Assembly (NCBI RefSeq): GCF_004011695.2
Contig: NC_082405.1
Span: 1,240,001-1,304,000 of the forward strand
Direction: 5' to 3'
From: Ascochyta rabiei
Lineage: Eukaryota > Ascomycota > Dothideomycetes > Pleosporales > Didymellaceae
DNA: 64,000 nucleotides
Under the pieces are notes generated by a model. It saw nothing but the letters and a program-made list of their open reading frames with translations, had not been told where the DNA came from and made no database searches. Shown here in pieces: positions 34,102 to 45,913 of the stretch (position 1 is its first letter; the number at the start of each line of letters is the position of its first letter). The position numbers and the translations under genes are program-made.

Positions 34102-34895
34102 TCAGGAAGCTTGGACAGCGCCCCATCGCTCTGCGTAGCGGTCGTTCTCGGGGTCCGTGTTTCTTTCGTACTCGCTCCTGTCAGCCACGTACTGCGCCGT
34201 CTCTTCGCCGAAAACCTCGCTCATCCAAGCGAAGGTCAGATCGATACCTGCAGAGATGCCTGAGCTTGTCCAGATATCACCGTCTACAGCCCATCTCGCC
34301 TTAGCTACCCAGTTGACTTTAGGGTGTTTCTCTTTGACCTAAACCTCTACGTTAGTACACTGATGCGTAGCCACAAGGACTGTACTGATGCACATACGTG
34401 ATTGAATGCTCTCTTGTTGGTTGTTGCACGCTTCCCGTTCAGCGCTCCAGTCCTAGCCAGGATCTCACTCCCAGTACAGACAGTGAGGACCCACTTCAAA
34501 TTGCCCTTCAAATGCTTCTTCGATCCTCCGCCCCCCTCTCCCCCGCTCTCCTCGTGAACTCCTAATCCCAAAGAGGACAGGTAATCAACTACAGGCTTCA
34601 TGTTCCCATCACTTCTGTTTCCCAGGCCACCAGGAATGAGCAAAACTTCCAAGTCCTGAGGAGCGTCGGCAAATGTATGCGTTGGAACGATAGATAGATT
34701 GAACCTTGAGCCTTGCTGGTCTTGGACGAAGTGCTGGGTCCCCACCGGATTGCGAGTCGCAGCTATGATGGAGAGGTTGAGGGGAACTGAATTCGAGAGC
34801 ACATTAAGGGCATCAAGAGGACCGCAGACGTCGAGCAGCTGGAAACCGGGGAAAAGGATGACGCCGAAATTTTTGGGTAACTTGGCAGTGGACAT
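34102..34895 (-). CDS. DJ-1/PfpI (ThiJ) superfamily protein
   Basis: Exons are 34398..34895 and 34102..34338, in phase 0, giving 244 aa. The intron has a perfect TACTAAC branch site. The class I amidotransferase-like fold shows GVILFPGFQLLDVCGPLD near the start and the nucleophile elbow VLTVCTGSE with Cys about 140. A Gly/Ser insertion (EESGGEGGGG) at about 116-124 precedes that elbow and looks like a surface loop. The C-terminal half has GDIWTSSGISAGIDLTFAW, typical of the isonitrile-hydratase/ThiJ branch. Actual chemistry is undetermined. Confidence 0.88.
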
Positions 34896-35279
34896 AGTGA
34901 ACGATGTATGGTGGCTTCAGGGGAAGATGGAGACTGTGTGCTGTACAAATCTTAGAGCTGGCGACTTCGTGAGACTACGAGAGACTTTGAGAATTGCTAG
35001 AGCTAGAAATTGGATATGTCACCATTGAGAGTGAAGTTATATAATCGACCACACCTGGTAAGCACAGAAGTAAGACGTGGTATTAGTCAGCGTTGGTGGG
35101 GGGTTTAACTGGATTCACCTGGCGGGCGCCGCAAACGCCGCACATGTACTGAGTCAGATCAAGTTCAGAACTGGGAACAGCAACAGAGTATGAACTCAAA
35201 GTTGTTACGTTGTAAGATGTCTTACGAGATCGACAGTCTAGTGCATTGCATGGCGGTGGGAATCTGTTGTCTCTGGTGC
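34896..35279. other. Intergenic, DJ-1-like promoter / oxidoreductase 3' flank
   Basis: 384 bp. I see nothing recognisable. Confidence 0.5.
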
Positions 35280-36814
35280 TCAAACTACACCGTTCATGTG
35301 GACGCCCTGCTCATCCTGCTGCTGCACAGTCAGGAACGTCCTCGCTCGCTCGATCCTTTCCTTGGTCAGAAGATAGCTGCTAGGGATGTCACCGCTCTGA
35401 ACCATCTGAGACTGTAAATTACCCAATTCCTGACCAGCTTCTTCTCCAAGTAGCATGTCCACAACTGCCTTGCCACAAAGCGTGGTGTTGGGCATGCCGT
35501 GTCCAGTGTATCCGCCAGAAAGCCACAGCCCTTCCCGGTCCGGCACTTTACCAACCCATGGGTGGTCGTCTCTAGAATATCTGTATGAAGATCAGCTTTG
35601 CGCAATCTCAGTGTAACGAGGATATGTTGTACCCCATGATTCCCGTCCACTGTCCCACGGCTTCAAGCTCGGTCAAGCCTTCAGTCTCTCCATCTAGCTC
35701 AAGGATCTTTAGAAGCGCGCTGCGGAGATATGCTGCTGAGTCCTGGTCTATGATGCTGTCGTCCGATACCCCGACAGTTGGGAGATGACCTGCTCCGCGG
35801 CCGCCACCGAACATCAAATGCCCACGAGGGTTTGGTACGCCTTCGAACGGCCGCTGGACTAGGTAATCGTCGTTATTGGCCGGCTGACCTAAGGCTCCTA
35901 CCATTCCATGAGAATCTGGGAGGATCGTGTTCCCTTTAGGAGGCAAGAGAGCCGACATCTCGCCCCGTACGGGAACAATGAGATCGGCGAAGTGGGGGAT
36001 GAGGGCTGATGTATAGCCGTTGGTCGCTAAAATGACCGTCTTTGCGTCGATTGTACCGCGATCAGTGTGTAGCGTGTGCTTACCATCCGTGGATGTGATG
36101 TTGTTGACAGGAGTGTTGGTCTGCAGGTTGAGCTGTCCAGCTCGGACGAGTTGCTCCAGAATGAATGTGACCAGCTTATAAGGCCACAAACTTGCCGCAC
36201 CTTTGCTCAGTGTTACTCCGACGGCGTTGGGAGAGACTCTGTGTTTTCTCAGCTCCTCCTTGTCACGGATGATTGTCACCAAGCTCCTCAGCTCTGGTGC
36301 TATCTTTTCTAGGTGCGCGATCTCCTTCTCGGCCTCGCTCATCACCTCTTCTGTCCAGAACGAGCGGCACCCGGATACATCTCGCCATTCGCAAGGAACA
36401 TTGTGCTTCTTGATGTACGATCGAACTTCGTGGACGTTCTTCATCTCGAACGCGGCCACTTCAGCGCTACGATCAAAGAGTAGTGGCTGGCAGTGTCCAC
36501 CGTTCTGTTGCAAGATGTGTCAATAAGAGGTCTCTTGAACAGCGTTGGAGATCGGCTCAACTCACTCTGCCTGTAGCTCCCCAACATGCTTCTCTAGCTT
36601 CAAGAAGCACGATGGTTTTACCCTTTGCCCTTTCATCTTCAGCGAGATATCTTGCAGCAGATGTGCCAGTTATGCCACTTCCAACGATGACAATGTCAGC
36701 TTCAGCGGGAAGCTGTTCGGTGGTACGGTGTCCAAGCAGGAACTCGTTAGGCTCGCTGTGCCAGAAGGAGTTGCTCGACGTCGGCGTCGGAAGCGTTGCG
36801 CGTTCGTGCTTCAT
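35280..36814 (-). CDS. FAD-dependent oxidoreductase (DAO superfamily)
   Basis: Exons are 36566..36814, 35633..36504 and 35280..35580, giving 473 aa. The Rossmann dinucleotide motif IVIVGSGITGTSAARYL sits at 41-57, followed by LEAREACWGATGRNGGHC, where the first intron falls between Arg and Asn. The middle has ILATNGYTSALIP and a substrate-domain segment. The end has WTGIMGYSRDDHPWVG and the FAD-closing LWLSGGYTGHGMPNT. No signal peptide. This pattern fits fungal DadA/glycine-oxidase-like amine or amino-acid oxidoreductases; the substrate is unknown. It reads in the same direction as the DJ-1-like and GH15 genes, but nothing shows common control. Confidence 0.9.
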
Positions 36815-37624
36815 ATTGCGATGGCTGGCGATAGCTCAAGGCGGGTGAATGTGGGGTGGAGGGGAAGGCTACAGGACAGCAAGTGCTGGGTCAATGGCGA
36901 CTTATATAATCCCCACCTTATCTATGTGACAGCTGTAGTGCAACCATTTGATGGAAATGACTCGGAACACGCCCTTCTACTTGTGGACTTTACTCTCTGG
37001 CCATTGGCAGACTGTAGCTCATCATCGAGTCTTCGGAGTCAAGTTTGAATGCCGAGCCGCATCGCACCTCATTCCGATTGAACTCAGATGTCGTTATACC
37101 GAAGATTGACTTCAGTAACGTAAAGCATCAAGTTTCTTGCAGAGCATAGAGTATAGAAAGCCATAAAGGTACTCTGCGAGCGGTGAGAGATGGTACCTGG
37201 CGGAAGGTACCCAGGTGCGACCTCGGCGCCCAAGCTTCGTAAGGCTGATTATGTAAGGTGGGCAGTGCAAGCGCAGGTCCACATGGCGCCGACCTCAAGT
37301 CAAGCACGACATCTCGAACACCTGTTTATGTTAGTGTGTCTTTGTGTGAAGTGCAAAGCAAACATTCAGTGTATTGCGCACCCGTCACGTCGATACACCG
37401 ACTAATGGAAAAAGGACACCGTAATGCAACATCAAGAGCATGGAATCTCATTAACAGACTATATTACAGAGGTGTAATACCCGTCCGTCATGTTCGAAGA
37501 ACTCGGTTGTTATCATCATTCTTGACAGTCGTAAGGATGCTTCGCACTTTCCAGCAGTGCACTCGTCCAGCGAAGCTACCCAACGGTGAGCGAGTGCCGG
37601 ACCCCTCGCCTAGACGCTCAACTA
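36815..37624. other. Intergenic, oxidoreductase promoter side
   Basis: 810 bp without a gene. Nothing recognised. Confidence 0.5.
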
Positions 37625-38089
37625 CTACTTGCGACGCTCAAAATAGCCCTTCGCAGTATCCCTCACCGAGAAGCCGTTGAAAAGCCATTCGTTCGAATGC
37701 CGTCCGCGCCATGGATCGCTCGATGAGCTTGACGAGGTGGATCTCCTCCCATCGTGTTGGAGGGCAGGTCTTGTCGCCTTCGCTGGAGCCTGTGCAGCGG
37801 CGACTTGCGAGACTTGACGGGCTGGCTGTGGTTGCGCTACGGGAAGTTGTTCGGGCGGCATGGCCATTGGTGATTTGGCTCGTTTCCGGGATGCGTCTGC
37901 GTGGGTTCGACTACGTGAGCGTTCGCGCAGGCGCTCTGTGATGGCACCAAAGAACGCACGTGAAGCTGGCGAAGTTGGCGCAGATGTGGGAGACATTTGA
38001 CAGGATGAGTTGATTGATTTCTGGGAATCGATTGTTGATGTGCGGACAGGTTGTGTCGGCTGGAAGCTCGTTGTGTCACCTGATGCCAT
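37625..38089 (-). CDS. Hypothetical protein with conserved-looking C-terminus, 154 aa
   Basis: Single exon starting MASGDTTSFQPTQPV. The region up to residue 110 is Ser/Pro/Thr-rich with SRAFFGAITERLRERSRSR at about 44-62. After a poly-Ser run, the end reads SNEWLFNGFSVRDTAKGYF, a short motif with the look of a conserved fungal C-terminal module (recalled as recurrent in hypotheticals). Upstream extension of the frame needs a non-ATG start or crosses unlikely sequence. No domain, helix or signal recognised. Confidence 0.68.
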   Translation of the reverse strand: MASGDTTSFQPTQPVRTSTIDSQKSINSSCQMSPTSAPTSPASRAFFGAITERLRERSRSRTHADASRKRAKSPMAMPPEQLPVAQPQPARQVSQVAAAQAPAKATRPALQHDGRRSTSSSSSSDPWRGRHSNEWLFNGFSVRDTAKGYFERRK

Positions 38090-38991
38090 GCTAAATTGTG
38101 TGCAGTCGTGGTACGGCAGGGTGCGTATATGATGGAACAATAAGGCGTTGTCTGGAGGTGACCAAGATGGCAGTGAGTCGCTCAAATACACGGTTTGCAG
38201 GAATCGATGTGGAGGACAGATGTGCGGCTTAAAGGAATACGCTGCAAGCAGAACATATACAGCACACACCCTACCAGTCCTCATCGTTGTGTTCTGCAAG
38301 GTCGCCAGTTGCATCGCTAGCTTGGATTGTCGCTCAAATGAGGGTGTCGGTGACCAACTTGCTCATCAAGACCCATCAGCCAATCACGTCCTCACGAACG
38401 CCTGATCTGGTGGCCGTGTTATCGTTGGCACCAATTTCTCACCGACTCTGACATGCAGGCGACGCTCTGGAGTGGGGCCGTGAACTGCATCCAAGCTGCA
38501 ACGCACAGAGCCGAGAGTTTCATTCCTGAACGGGCCTTGATTGCGACGTAGGGCAAACCAATCAAGAGCAGACCGGCGGGCAGCTGCCTCGAAACCAAGG
38601 CTTTTGTGCCACCTGCTGCAACACGAGGAATCGGGCACTCCCGCTGGGCTAAGACACTGAGCAGAGACACCGCTGAGGGAACACAGATCGATACATCTGC
38701 TGTTGTGAGGAGTCACAGTTGGTCATCTTCCCAAAGGACTGGGAATGCAGCTTGTCCTGCAGGACAGGCCTTTGGGTTCCTGGAGTGTCCGCCGCGGCAA
38801 ACGTAAACAGAAAGATCACACGCACCATTTGCCAAGTTGGTGTCTTGATGGCCAGGACCAGGCCATTCGTCCCCGCATGGCAGCCACGAGGACTGCTTTC
38901 GTGCGCAAAAGGACCAAAACCTAGCTCAAGTTGAGCTCCCGCGACCAGCAAAAAGAACGGTTCTTCCAATGCAATCATAAGAAGGATCTTA
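38090..38991. other. Intergenic upstream of tRNA-Gly
   Basis: 902 bp. No exon or repeat found. Confidence 0.5.
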
Positions 38992-39062
38992 TGCATCCTC
39001 CGGGAGTCGAACCCGGGCCAATTGCTTGGAAGGCAATTATCCTACCGTTGGACCAAGAATGC
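38992..39062 (-). tRNA. tRNA-Gly(UCC): tRNA-Gly (anticodon UCC)
   Basis: A 71-nt cloverleaf folds on the minus strand: acceptor stem GCATTCT/AGGATGC with one G-U pair, D-arm GTCC..GGAT, anticodon arm ATTGC-CTTCCAA-GCAAT with TCC anticodon, and T-arm CCGGG-TTCGACT-CCCGG. The discriminator base A is encoded. No intron. Both internal promoter boxes are intact. Confidence 0.96.
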
Positions 39063-39555
39063 TTTGATGAAGAAATGCTTTAATATAGATAATATAATCT
39101 AATAAAACTCCATCCCGCATACTCACGAACCATCCCTCATGCGAAACCGTCGCTGTCTCCATCTACGTGTGGATCTGCCTCGAAGAGATTCCACCGCTCG
39201 ACCTGCCAAGTCCCTAAGATCCATCACCGAAATCCGCCGTTTCAGCTCACACCACCACACCAGCCAAGGTTCATCAAAGCTCCACACGCTCTGGACTTCT
39301 GAGGCAACGCCTCTCTTCGGCCCTAGGTACATGTTATCCCGACTTGCTATTGCGGCTTGAGAGCCTGCTTATCTACGTGGAAAACTACACGTACAGCAAG
39401 GAGGTATGCGGAATGTCATGGCCACTTCGACGACGATGGCTTATCGTCGTGTGGGATTTACGACGAGAGAATTGACGAGAGCGTGCACGCATGGCATGCT
39501 CAGAACAGCGGGTTTGCTGCAATCCACTTCCTCTCTTTCTTCACGGGATACTGGT

Positions 39556-39590
<35 letters not shown>

Positions 39591-40201
39591 CTCCTTGTTC
39601 GCGGGAAAGTACCCAGGTGTAGAAGCAAGGGTCAGTTGTACTAAAGGCGGGGTTTTATGATAACAGGTTGGAAGAGCGAATCGGATCGGTCCACTCCACC
39701 ACATACATGCACATGCGTATGTAGTTTCGACCAGCAAAAGCTCACCCTGATCTGAGAGAGAGGTGCGTGCGGGATTGGGGGAGATGAGGTAGATATACCA
39801 AGCCAAGCCAGGCCAGGCCACGCCATCGTGTGCAAGGTTTGTGTGAATTGGAAACTATCTATATCTTCCCTACAGTTATTCATCCATATGTACAACATGT
39901 ATCTCTCGCTCGAGAGCTTCTTCCTCGTGCTGGTCGTTATACGGACGTGGACATGACATGGACGTGTGCGATCGTGTTCCTCGTGGCTCATCGTGTATGT
40001 GTGAGTGTATGTGTGTGATGCAACATGGAAAGACGAGGCAGAAGCAGGAAAGAGAAAGACCGGGAAAAGGAAAAAAGGATGAAAAACGCTTGCTTCCGAA
40101 TGCATCCCACAAGAACCGAACCGAGTCGAGCGAACAGAATCAAGCGAACCGAAATATATCACAGGTTACAAACACACCCAGCGCTTCGTATATACATCCA
40201 T
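39063..40201. other. Intergenic with TTTC microsatellite
   Basis: 1.1 kb between the tRNA and the NIPA-type gene end. Apart from the TTTC array and CA/TG-rich patches near 39960..40020 I see nothing. Confidence 0.5.
39556..39590 (+). repeat. TTTC tetranucleotide microsatellite
   Basis: About eight to nine TTTC units in uninterrupted tandem. Confidence 0.95.
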
Positions 40202-42372
40202 CTACAAGAACGCGCCCGAGTACGGTTTCCGCGCCGGTTCGTACCGCCCGCCGTCGTAGGGGTCCATCTCCGGCATTTCCATGCCGCCTCTGTTGCTGTA
40301 GGAATGTGCATCTGCGATTGGCAGGCGACTGGGGCTGACGCCTGGACTATCGGCCCGCCTCTCGCGCATGCCCCAGTCGTCGCTGTAGCCGGGGGGGTTC
40401 AGCTCGTCGCTGCCGTGGCTCTGTATGCGCATGAGATGGCTCGAGTCGCCCTTGACGAGGCCGAGTCGCTCTTCTTCTGTTCCTGGCGCGGCTTTGGCGC
40501 CGTCGCGGCTGTTCTTGCGGCTGTTTCTGCTGACGGGCCGCTTGCTGCCCGAGGCTGAGGCTTCCGAGTCGCCGCGGTTGCGGTGGAAGACGTTTTGGAA
40601 GGAAAACTGGCGCTTGGCAATGTGTGGTGGTGGTTTGGGTGGGGTGAGCGTGTCGTCCTGATGTATGGGAGGTAGCTCGGCGAATTGAATATGGGCTTCG
40701 TGGGGTTTGTAGGATGTGTCTTGGTGAGGGATGTTCTTGTACGAGTCTTTGTCCGAGAGCGGATCGACGTGATCTGAAGCGCCGTCTGTGGGAATGGGGG
40801 GCAGGTGTGTCATACCAAGACCAGAGGAGCTGGTGCGGCTGGCGTTCGACTTGCCCCTGGATCGCAGACGCTCGAAAAAGCCGGGGTGGAAGCTGCTGTT
40901 GTCGTCGTCCGAGTCTTCTCCAGGGAAATGGGTCATACCAAGCGGTGGGTGGATCGTTCTGGTGACGACGGTTCCGGTGCGCGTCGGAGGCCGGCTCGGG
41001 TCCAGGATGGTTTTCCGCCTTCGGATTCCGTCGAATTCTACAGCCTCGCCTTCTCCAATGACCTGCATATGCTCCTCCTTGATTCTTTTCGCCTCTTGCA
41101 GCTCCCGGTGTGATCGAGCTGACGAAAGCGAGCGCAGAATGGCACTGCCACCGCGAATAGCGTCCGCACGGGGCTCGTACTCCGGTTCCTCTTGCTCAGC
41201 CACGGTTCGCACCTGGTCGAGGTCGCCCTTGAAGACGGCGGCATCTGGGACGTCCTTGGCAGACTTGGAGAGTTGCAGCAGCACGACGCCCGAGCAAATT
41301 TGTAGAAAGCCCATGATGACGGAGATGATTTGGATTGCTGTGCCCTTGAATCCTTGGAAGAGCACTGCTGAGGTGATGATGGTGGAGGAGGTGAAGAAAA
41401 CGTAGTATGTTGGGGTGACCAAGGCAGCGTTGAAGATATTCAGTGCTTTCTGGCGCGTCGTTAGCAGGTACTGGATGGAGGTAGAGCATGGCGTAGGCTT
41501 ACATTGAGGTAGATGATCTCAGTAAGCAGGGTGATTACAACAAATACAAGCAGAACGTATAGGAACCACTCTTTGAATTGACCACCATGGGAACCTGACG
41601 CCTGGGCTACCACAGCGGCGCCCAGGCCTTGGGTTGCGACGACGCTGAGCCCTCCAATCAAGCTGCAGACGGTCAAGTAGATCATCATGGACTTCTTGCC
41701 GTACCTGGGTCCGAAGTAGAAGGCGATGATGACACAGGCGACGATGATGACACCAGCGAAACTGAGGAAGCCTGGGGCAATGACCCACTTCTTCATGTCT
41801 TGGATGGAGGCCACAGCCGATTGCTCTGGAGCACTAAGAGCGATGATGACGGAGCCAATGATGCAGTTGAAGCAGCCGACCTTGCCCACGAAGCTGAGGC
41901 GTTCTTTGAGGAAGATTCCGGAGAGGATGGCGCAGATGACGACGGAGAGAGCACCCATGGGCGTGACAAGGATGGCGTCGGTAAAGGCATATGCGACTAG
42001 GTTGCAGACCTGGAGGCTTTGTTAGTTGAAGCGGTGGTTGTTCGGGTGAAGAGGGCGCACCTCTCCCATGATCATGAGGGTCATTCCTAACCACCACCAT
42101 GCATTCTTGAGGTATGCATAGCCCTCGCCGGCCTCTTCGTTGTACTTTTTGTTTGCCTGTAACAGACCGTGCTTCTTGATCACAAAAGACACGCCAATGA
42201 ACAAGCCAGATGCTATTGCCAAGCAGATGCCGATGATCTTATAGGAGCCCGGTCGCGAAGACGGGTCGCCGCCAAAGCCTCCACTTCTCGAGTACAGTTC
42301 GTGCAGTCCATGTATATCGTTTGCGGCGTAGAGCTGGTTCGCGCGGGCGAGAAGGGTCCCGGCCGTGTGCAT
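40202..42372 (-). CDS. NIPA-family magnesium transporter with long cytosolic tail
   Basis: NIPA (DUF803) proteins are multi-pass membrane proteins implicated in Mg2+ uptake. Exons are 42061..42372, 41503..42009 and 40202..41449, giving 688 aa. The transporter core spans about 40-385: IIGICLAIASGLFIGVSFV, KKHGLLQAN, NLVAYAFTDAILVTPMGALS, VVICAILSGIFLKERLS and VTPTYYVFFTSSTII. These match the family well. The remaining 300 residues are a disordered Ser/Pro/Arg-rich tail with two LGMTH-(F/L)-P motifs and a C-terminal EMDPYDGGRYEPA. Fungal members often carry such tails. It is divergent from COG4. Confidence 0.9.
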
Positions 42373-43280
42373 GGTACTGGCGCAGGGCGAGCCAGGGACT
42401 GGGTGCGTGTCGAGGGGGCTAGCGCACCGCTCCTCTCGCAGCGTTGGTGGTGGAGAGAGGTCTCAGGAAGAGGGCTGTCGGCGCGGCTGGCGCGTACAAG
42501 AGGCGCTGGTTCGGTGGTATTCACGGAGGCGGCCCGGATAGGAAGTATGTTTTGGACAGGGGACGGTGCGGTATGGTGTGGTGTGGTGTTTACTGCACGA
42601 GCGTCCAAGGTTGGGCGCAGGGCTGTGGGCACGTCTTTGCGGGCTCTGTGGGAGGGAACAGTCGCGAGGCTCGGTGTATTCCTGGCGGGGCAGAAGAGGG
42701 TGTGCGCGACAGTTGGGGGCGGTTCAGCTGGGGACGAAGTTCTGGGCAGTGGTGCGCGTCGCTGCAGGTTCTAGATGCTGGGGTCGATGGGTGGCTCGGG
42801 GCTGTGTTGATGCAGGCGATGCAGGCGATGCAGGCGATACAGGCGATGCAGGCGATGCAGGCGATGCAGGCGATGCAGGCGATGCAGGCGATGCAGGCGA
42901 TGCAGGAGGATGCACGTTGCAGCAGCTGAAAGCAGTTGAGACGAGCGGTGCAGTGTAATGCAGAGCAGAGCAGAGCAGTGCAGTGCAGGGCAGTGCAGTG
43001 AGTGCAGTGCTATTTCGCTCTCTTGTCGCTGTCCACACGGCAACCAACAGACGGCCCACCGCGTCGTCAGCCAAGCAAGCAGACGACCGCGCCACACGCG
43101 ACAACAACGGCAACGGCAACAGCAACAGCAACAGCAACAGCAACACAACACTCGGCCCCCCGGGGGTGCTAGTGAAGACCGCAATTACCGCCGCTCATTA
43201 CCGCCCCACCACCGTCCATCGCCCACCGTCCATCGCCCACCGCCCGGTAGCTGGTCTCCCCCCCATGCCCGCGCCACAGC
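42373..43280. other. Divergent NIPA / COG4 promoter region, repeat-rich
   Basis: 908 bp. Contains the 9-bp minisatellite at 42810..42908, a GCAGA/GTGCA simple stretch at 42958..43012 and CAACGG/CAACAG hexamers at about 43104..43146. Cys/Leu-rich antisense frames here are repeat translations. Confidence 0.65.
42810..42908 (+). repeat. 9-bp minisatellite ATGCAGGCG x11
   Basis: Eleven in-register copies of ATGCAGGCG (99 bp). The fourth copy is ATACAGGCG and the last is ATGCAGGAG; all others are identical. Confidence 0.95.
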
Positions 43281-45629
43281 ATGACTGACCATGGCGCCGA
43301 CCTCGACGTATTCACGGCCGACATATTCACGGCCACGTCGCTCGCCGACATCCACGCCGGCCTCGCTCAGCTGCACCGCCACGAGGCCACCGTCACCCAG
43401 CGCCTAAACGACCTCGTCGCCTCGCAAAAGGACCTCTCGCGCGACCTCGCCCGCCTCGACCTGCTGCGCGCCCACCTCGGCTCCCAGGCCATCAACACGC
43501 GAGCCATCAGCAATGGCATGCTGGCCGATGCTGCCTCGACCGCGAACCGCATCTCCGCCGCCGTGAAGCGCCTCGACCAGGAGCAATCCAACGTCAAGGC
43601 CACCCTCGACGTCGTCGACCAGGTCGCCGAGCTCAAGGCATGCGTCCTGGGCGTCCATGGCTCCATGGGCGCCCCCCAGGACTGGGAGACGGCTGCCGCC
43701 TACATCCACCGCGCATCCAAGATCCCACACGACGTCGTCAACGGCGCCTTTGCCGAGGAGATTGTCCCCACCGCAGAGGTCCCCGACCCCCCGCGCGTCA
43801 CCCTGCATGCTGCCGCCGAGTCCCTCTGTGCGCTGTTCCTGCGCGAGTTCGACAAGGCCGCAAAAGACCGCGATGGCTCAAAGGTCACGAGGTTCTTCAA
43901 GCTGTTCCCCTTGGTCGGCCGCACAGACACGGGCTTGGATGCATACGGCCGCTACGTGTGCACCGGTGTCGCCTCTAGGGCGCGAACAACCTTCAACTCG
44001 GCCGCCCCGGCCCAGCGCGCAGAGGCCTTCTTCTACGCCAGCACCCTCACCAAGCTGTTCGAGCACATCGCCCAGATCGTCGATAGCCACGAGCCGCTTG
44101 TCGAGCAGCACTACGGCCCAGGCATGATGGCCAAGGTCATCGAGCGCCTGCAGATCGAAGCGGACGTGCAAGGAGGCATTGTGCTCGACACGTGGCACGA
44201 AGAACGCAACATCGACCGCAAGCTTACCGACATCAAGTCATACGCCTTCTCCTTCCTCGTCCAGAGCTTCCTCGCCGCCCAAAAGCCCTCGAGTGGCACG
44301 CCTCGCTCGAGCTCGCCTGCAGGCCCTCCAGCACGCACAAGTGAGGACGAGGGAGTCGACATGAAAGAGGTGGACGTCCTGCTGGGAGAGAGTGCTTTGA
44401 TGCTTGGACGATACGCCCTGTACTCACGCTTCATCTCCGACAAGTGCGCCCCTTCGCAGCCGGAAGAGCGGATAGATCACGGCCTAGTGATGCCGCATTT
44501 CCTCGTGAACAGCAACCTGCAGAGAAAGGTGACGAGCCACCTCGTCGAACCATTCAACACCATGACGACCTTCTTCTTCCGCCGATCTGTAGAAAAGGCT
44601 TTCCAGCTGGACGAGTCGCCACCAGACCTCACGCTCAACCCCAACAAGCCCCTTGGCTCCAGTCCTCCATTCGTCACCTCTGCCGTCGACGATGTCATGT
44701 ACATTGTGAACCAGGTCTGTCAGCGAACTCTGGCAACGTCTCAGCGAGCCGTCGTTGCCAGTGTGATCCCCACCGTGAGCCGAATCTTGGGGTCAGACTT
44801 CATTGACATGACGCAGCGAAAGATGCGCGATGAAAGTTACCCCCAGCCTGTCAGAGCCGGCGAGCTCCCGCCCGAGCACAAAGTCATCGCCTTCACAGTG
44901 CTGATCAACAATCTGGACATCGCAAATGACTACATCAAACGCATCGTCGAACAACAACTCGGCCGCCGCAACCCGGAATCTGCAACCTCGCCACTGCAGG
45001 ATCTGTTTCCCTTCGGCCACGACGCCGTCTTTGTTGAGACCACTCTGAAGAGTTTGGAATCTGCATTCGCGAAGAAGAGCACAGAGCTGCTGAACGACGG
45101 CATAATAGTCCTCTTCAGCAACGTTCTGAAGCCTCGCATACGCCCCATCCTAGCTGAAGCTTTCCGTGACATCGACTACGCGCCGCCCGAGGTCGGTGAC
45201 GATGTGGAAGAGGACGACGAGGATGGCGATGCCGACCTGGTCAAGTCGCGCTTCGATCGCGGTTGGGGCGTTGTGATCCGCCCTCTGAAGCGCATTCTGA
45301 CAGGGGCCAATTTCGACCGCCTGCTCTCTTTCGCGCTCAACTATCTCGCTACTGCACTCGAGAAGCGTATCAAACAGTACTACGGTCGTGTCAACGAACT
45401 CGGTGCTGTCAGGTTGGAGCGCGACATCTCAGGCATCGTCACGGCGGCAGTCGCAGGCGGAAAGTACGGGCTACGCGACGCTTTCACAAAGTGCACGCAG
45501 ATGACGCTGATCATGAACATGGAGGAGGATGAATGGGATGAAGTTGCCGCTGATGAAAGTGGTCATGGCATCCCTTGGGTCTTGGACGCTGAGGAGAGAA
45601 AGAGGGTGAGGGCCATTGTCAAAGGCTGA
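43281..45629 (+). CDS. COG4: Conserved oligomeric Golgi complex subunit 4
   Basis: Cog4 is a lobe A subunit of the COG tether for retrograde intra-Golgi vesicles and contacts SNAREs and SM proteins. The gene is one uninterrupted exon of 782 aa, close to the usual Cog4 length. The N-terminal helical region has the coiled-coil start (LAQLHRHEATVTQRLNDLV), then RFFKLFPLVGRTDTGLDAYG, EEDEGVDMKEVDVLLGESAL and MPHFLVNSNLQRKVTSH. The C-terminal E-domain-like part shows RFDRGWGVVIRPLKRILTG and ERDISGIVTAAV. An acidic linker (VGDDVEEDDEDGDADL) lies near 640. Confidence 0.93.
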   Translation: MTDHGADLDVFTADIFTATSLADIHAGLAQLHRHEATVTQRLNDLVASQKDLSRDLARLDLLRAHLGSQAINTRAISNGMLADAASTANRISAAVKRLDQEQSNVKATLDVVDQVAELKACVLGVHGSMGAPQDWETAAAYIHRASKIPHDVVNGAFAEEIVPTAEVPDPPRVTLHAAAESLCALFLREFDKAAKDRDGSKVTRFFKLFPLVGRTDTGLDAYGRYVCTGVASRARTTFNSAAPAQRAEAFFYASTLTKLFEHIAQIVDSHEPLVEQHYGPGMMAKVIERLQIEADVQGGIVLDTWHEERNIDRKLTDIKSYAFSFLVQSFLAAQKPSSGTPRSSSPAGPPARTSEDEGVDMKEVDVLLGESALMLGRYALYSRFISDKCAPSQPEERIDHGLVMPHFLVNSNLQRKVTSHLVEPFNTMTTFFFRRSVEKAFQLDESPPDLTLNPNKPLGSSPPFVTSAVDDVMYIVNQVCQRTLATSQRAVVASVIPTVSRILGSDFIDMTQRKMRDESYPQPVRAGELPPEHKVIAFTVLINNLDIANDYIKRIVEQQLGRRNPESATSPLQDLFPFGHDAVFVETTLKSLESAFAKKSTELLNDGIIVLFSNVLKPRIRPILAEAFRDIDYAPPEVGDDVEEDDEDGDADLVKSRFDRGWGVVIRPLKRILTGANFDRLLSFALNYLATALEKRIKQYYGRVNELGAVRLERDISGIVTAAVAGGKYGLRDAFTKCTQMTLIMNMEEDEWDEVAADESGHGIPWVLDAEERKRVRAIVKG

Positions 45630-45913
45630 GAATTGTATGGAATGTCTCGGCAAAAAAATAAATCAAATCCGACATGGCTTCATGTCGTGCATTCCACACG
45701 AGGGGCTGCTATTTTGGGTCGCGCATGCCTCTTGCCAAGCCGAGGTGAATCGTCAGGTGGGCCTAGCTTCTGCCGCCAAATCTTGGTAGTGAACACGTCG
45801 ACGCCTTGCTCTTTACACGTCCCTAGCTTTCTCTTTTTATCGTCGTTGCTGATAGCTAACGGTATTACTTCTCGAACTATGATTTCGCAGTAACTCGGAC
45901 GTATTTGCGCATC
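45630..45913. other. Short intergenic, GH125 promoter
   Basis: 284 bp between COG4 stop and the GH125 start. Nothing recognised beyond a pyrimidine-rich stretch near 45820..45840. Confidence 0.45.

Noticed and set aside
30700..36814. GH15, DJ-1-like and FAD oxidoreductase genes as a biosynthetic or catabolic cluster
   Set aside because: Same orientation but no pathway logic, no backbone synthase, regulator or transporter; ordinary spacing.
42724..43184. Long Cys/Leu- and Ala/Gly/Asp-rich open frames across the NIPA/COG4 gap
   Set aside because: They are translations of the ATGCAGGCG minisatellite and CAG/CAA simple sequence; no start context or domain.
43367..45172. Long antisense frames opposite COG4
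   Set aside because: Mirror images of GC-rich third positions in a real coding exon.
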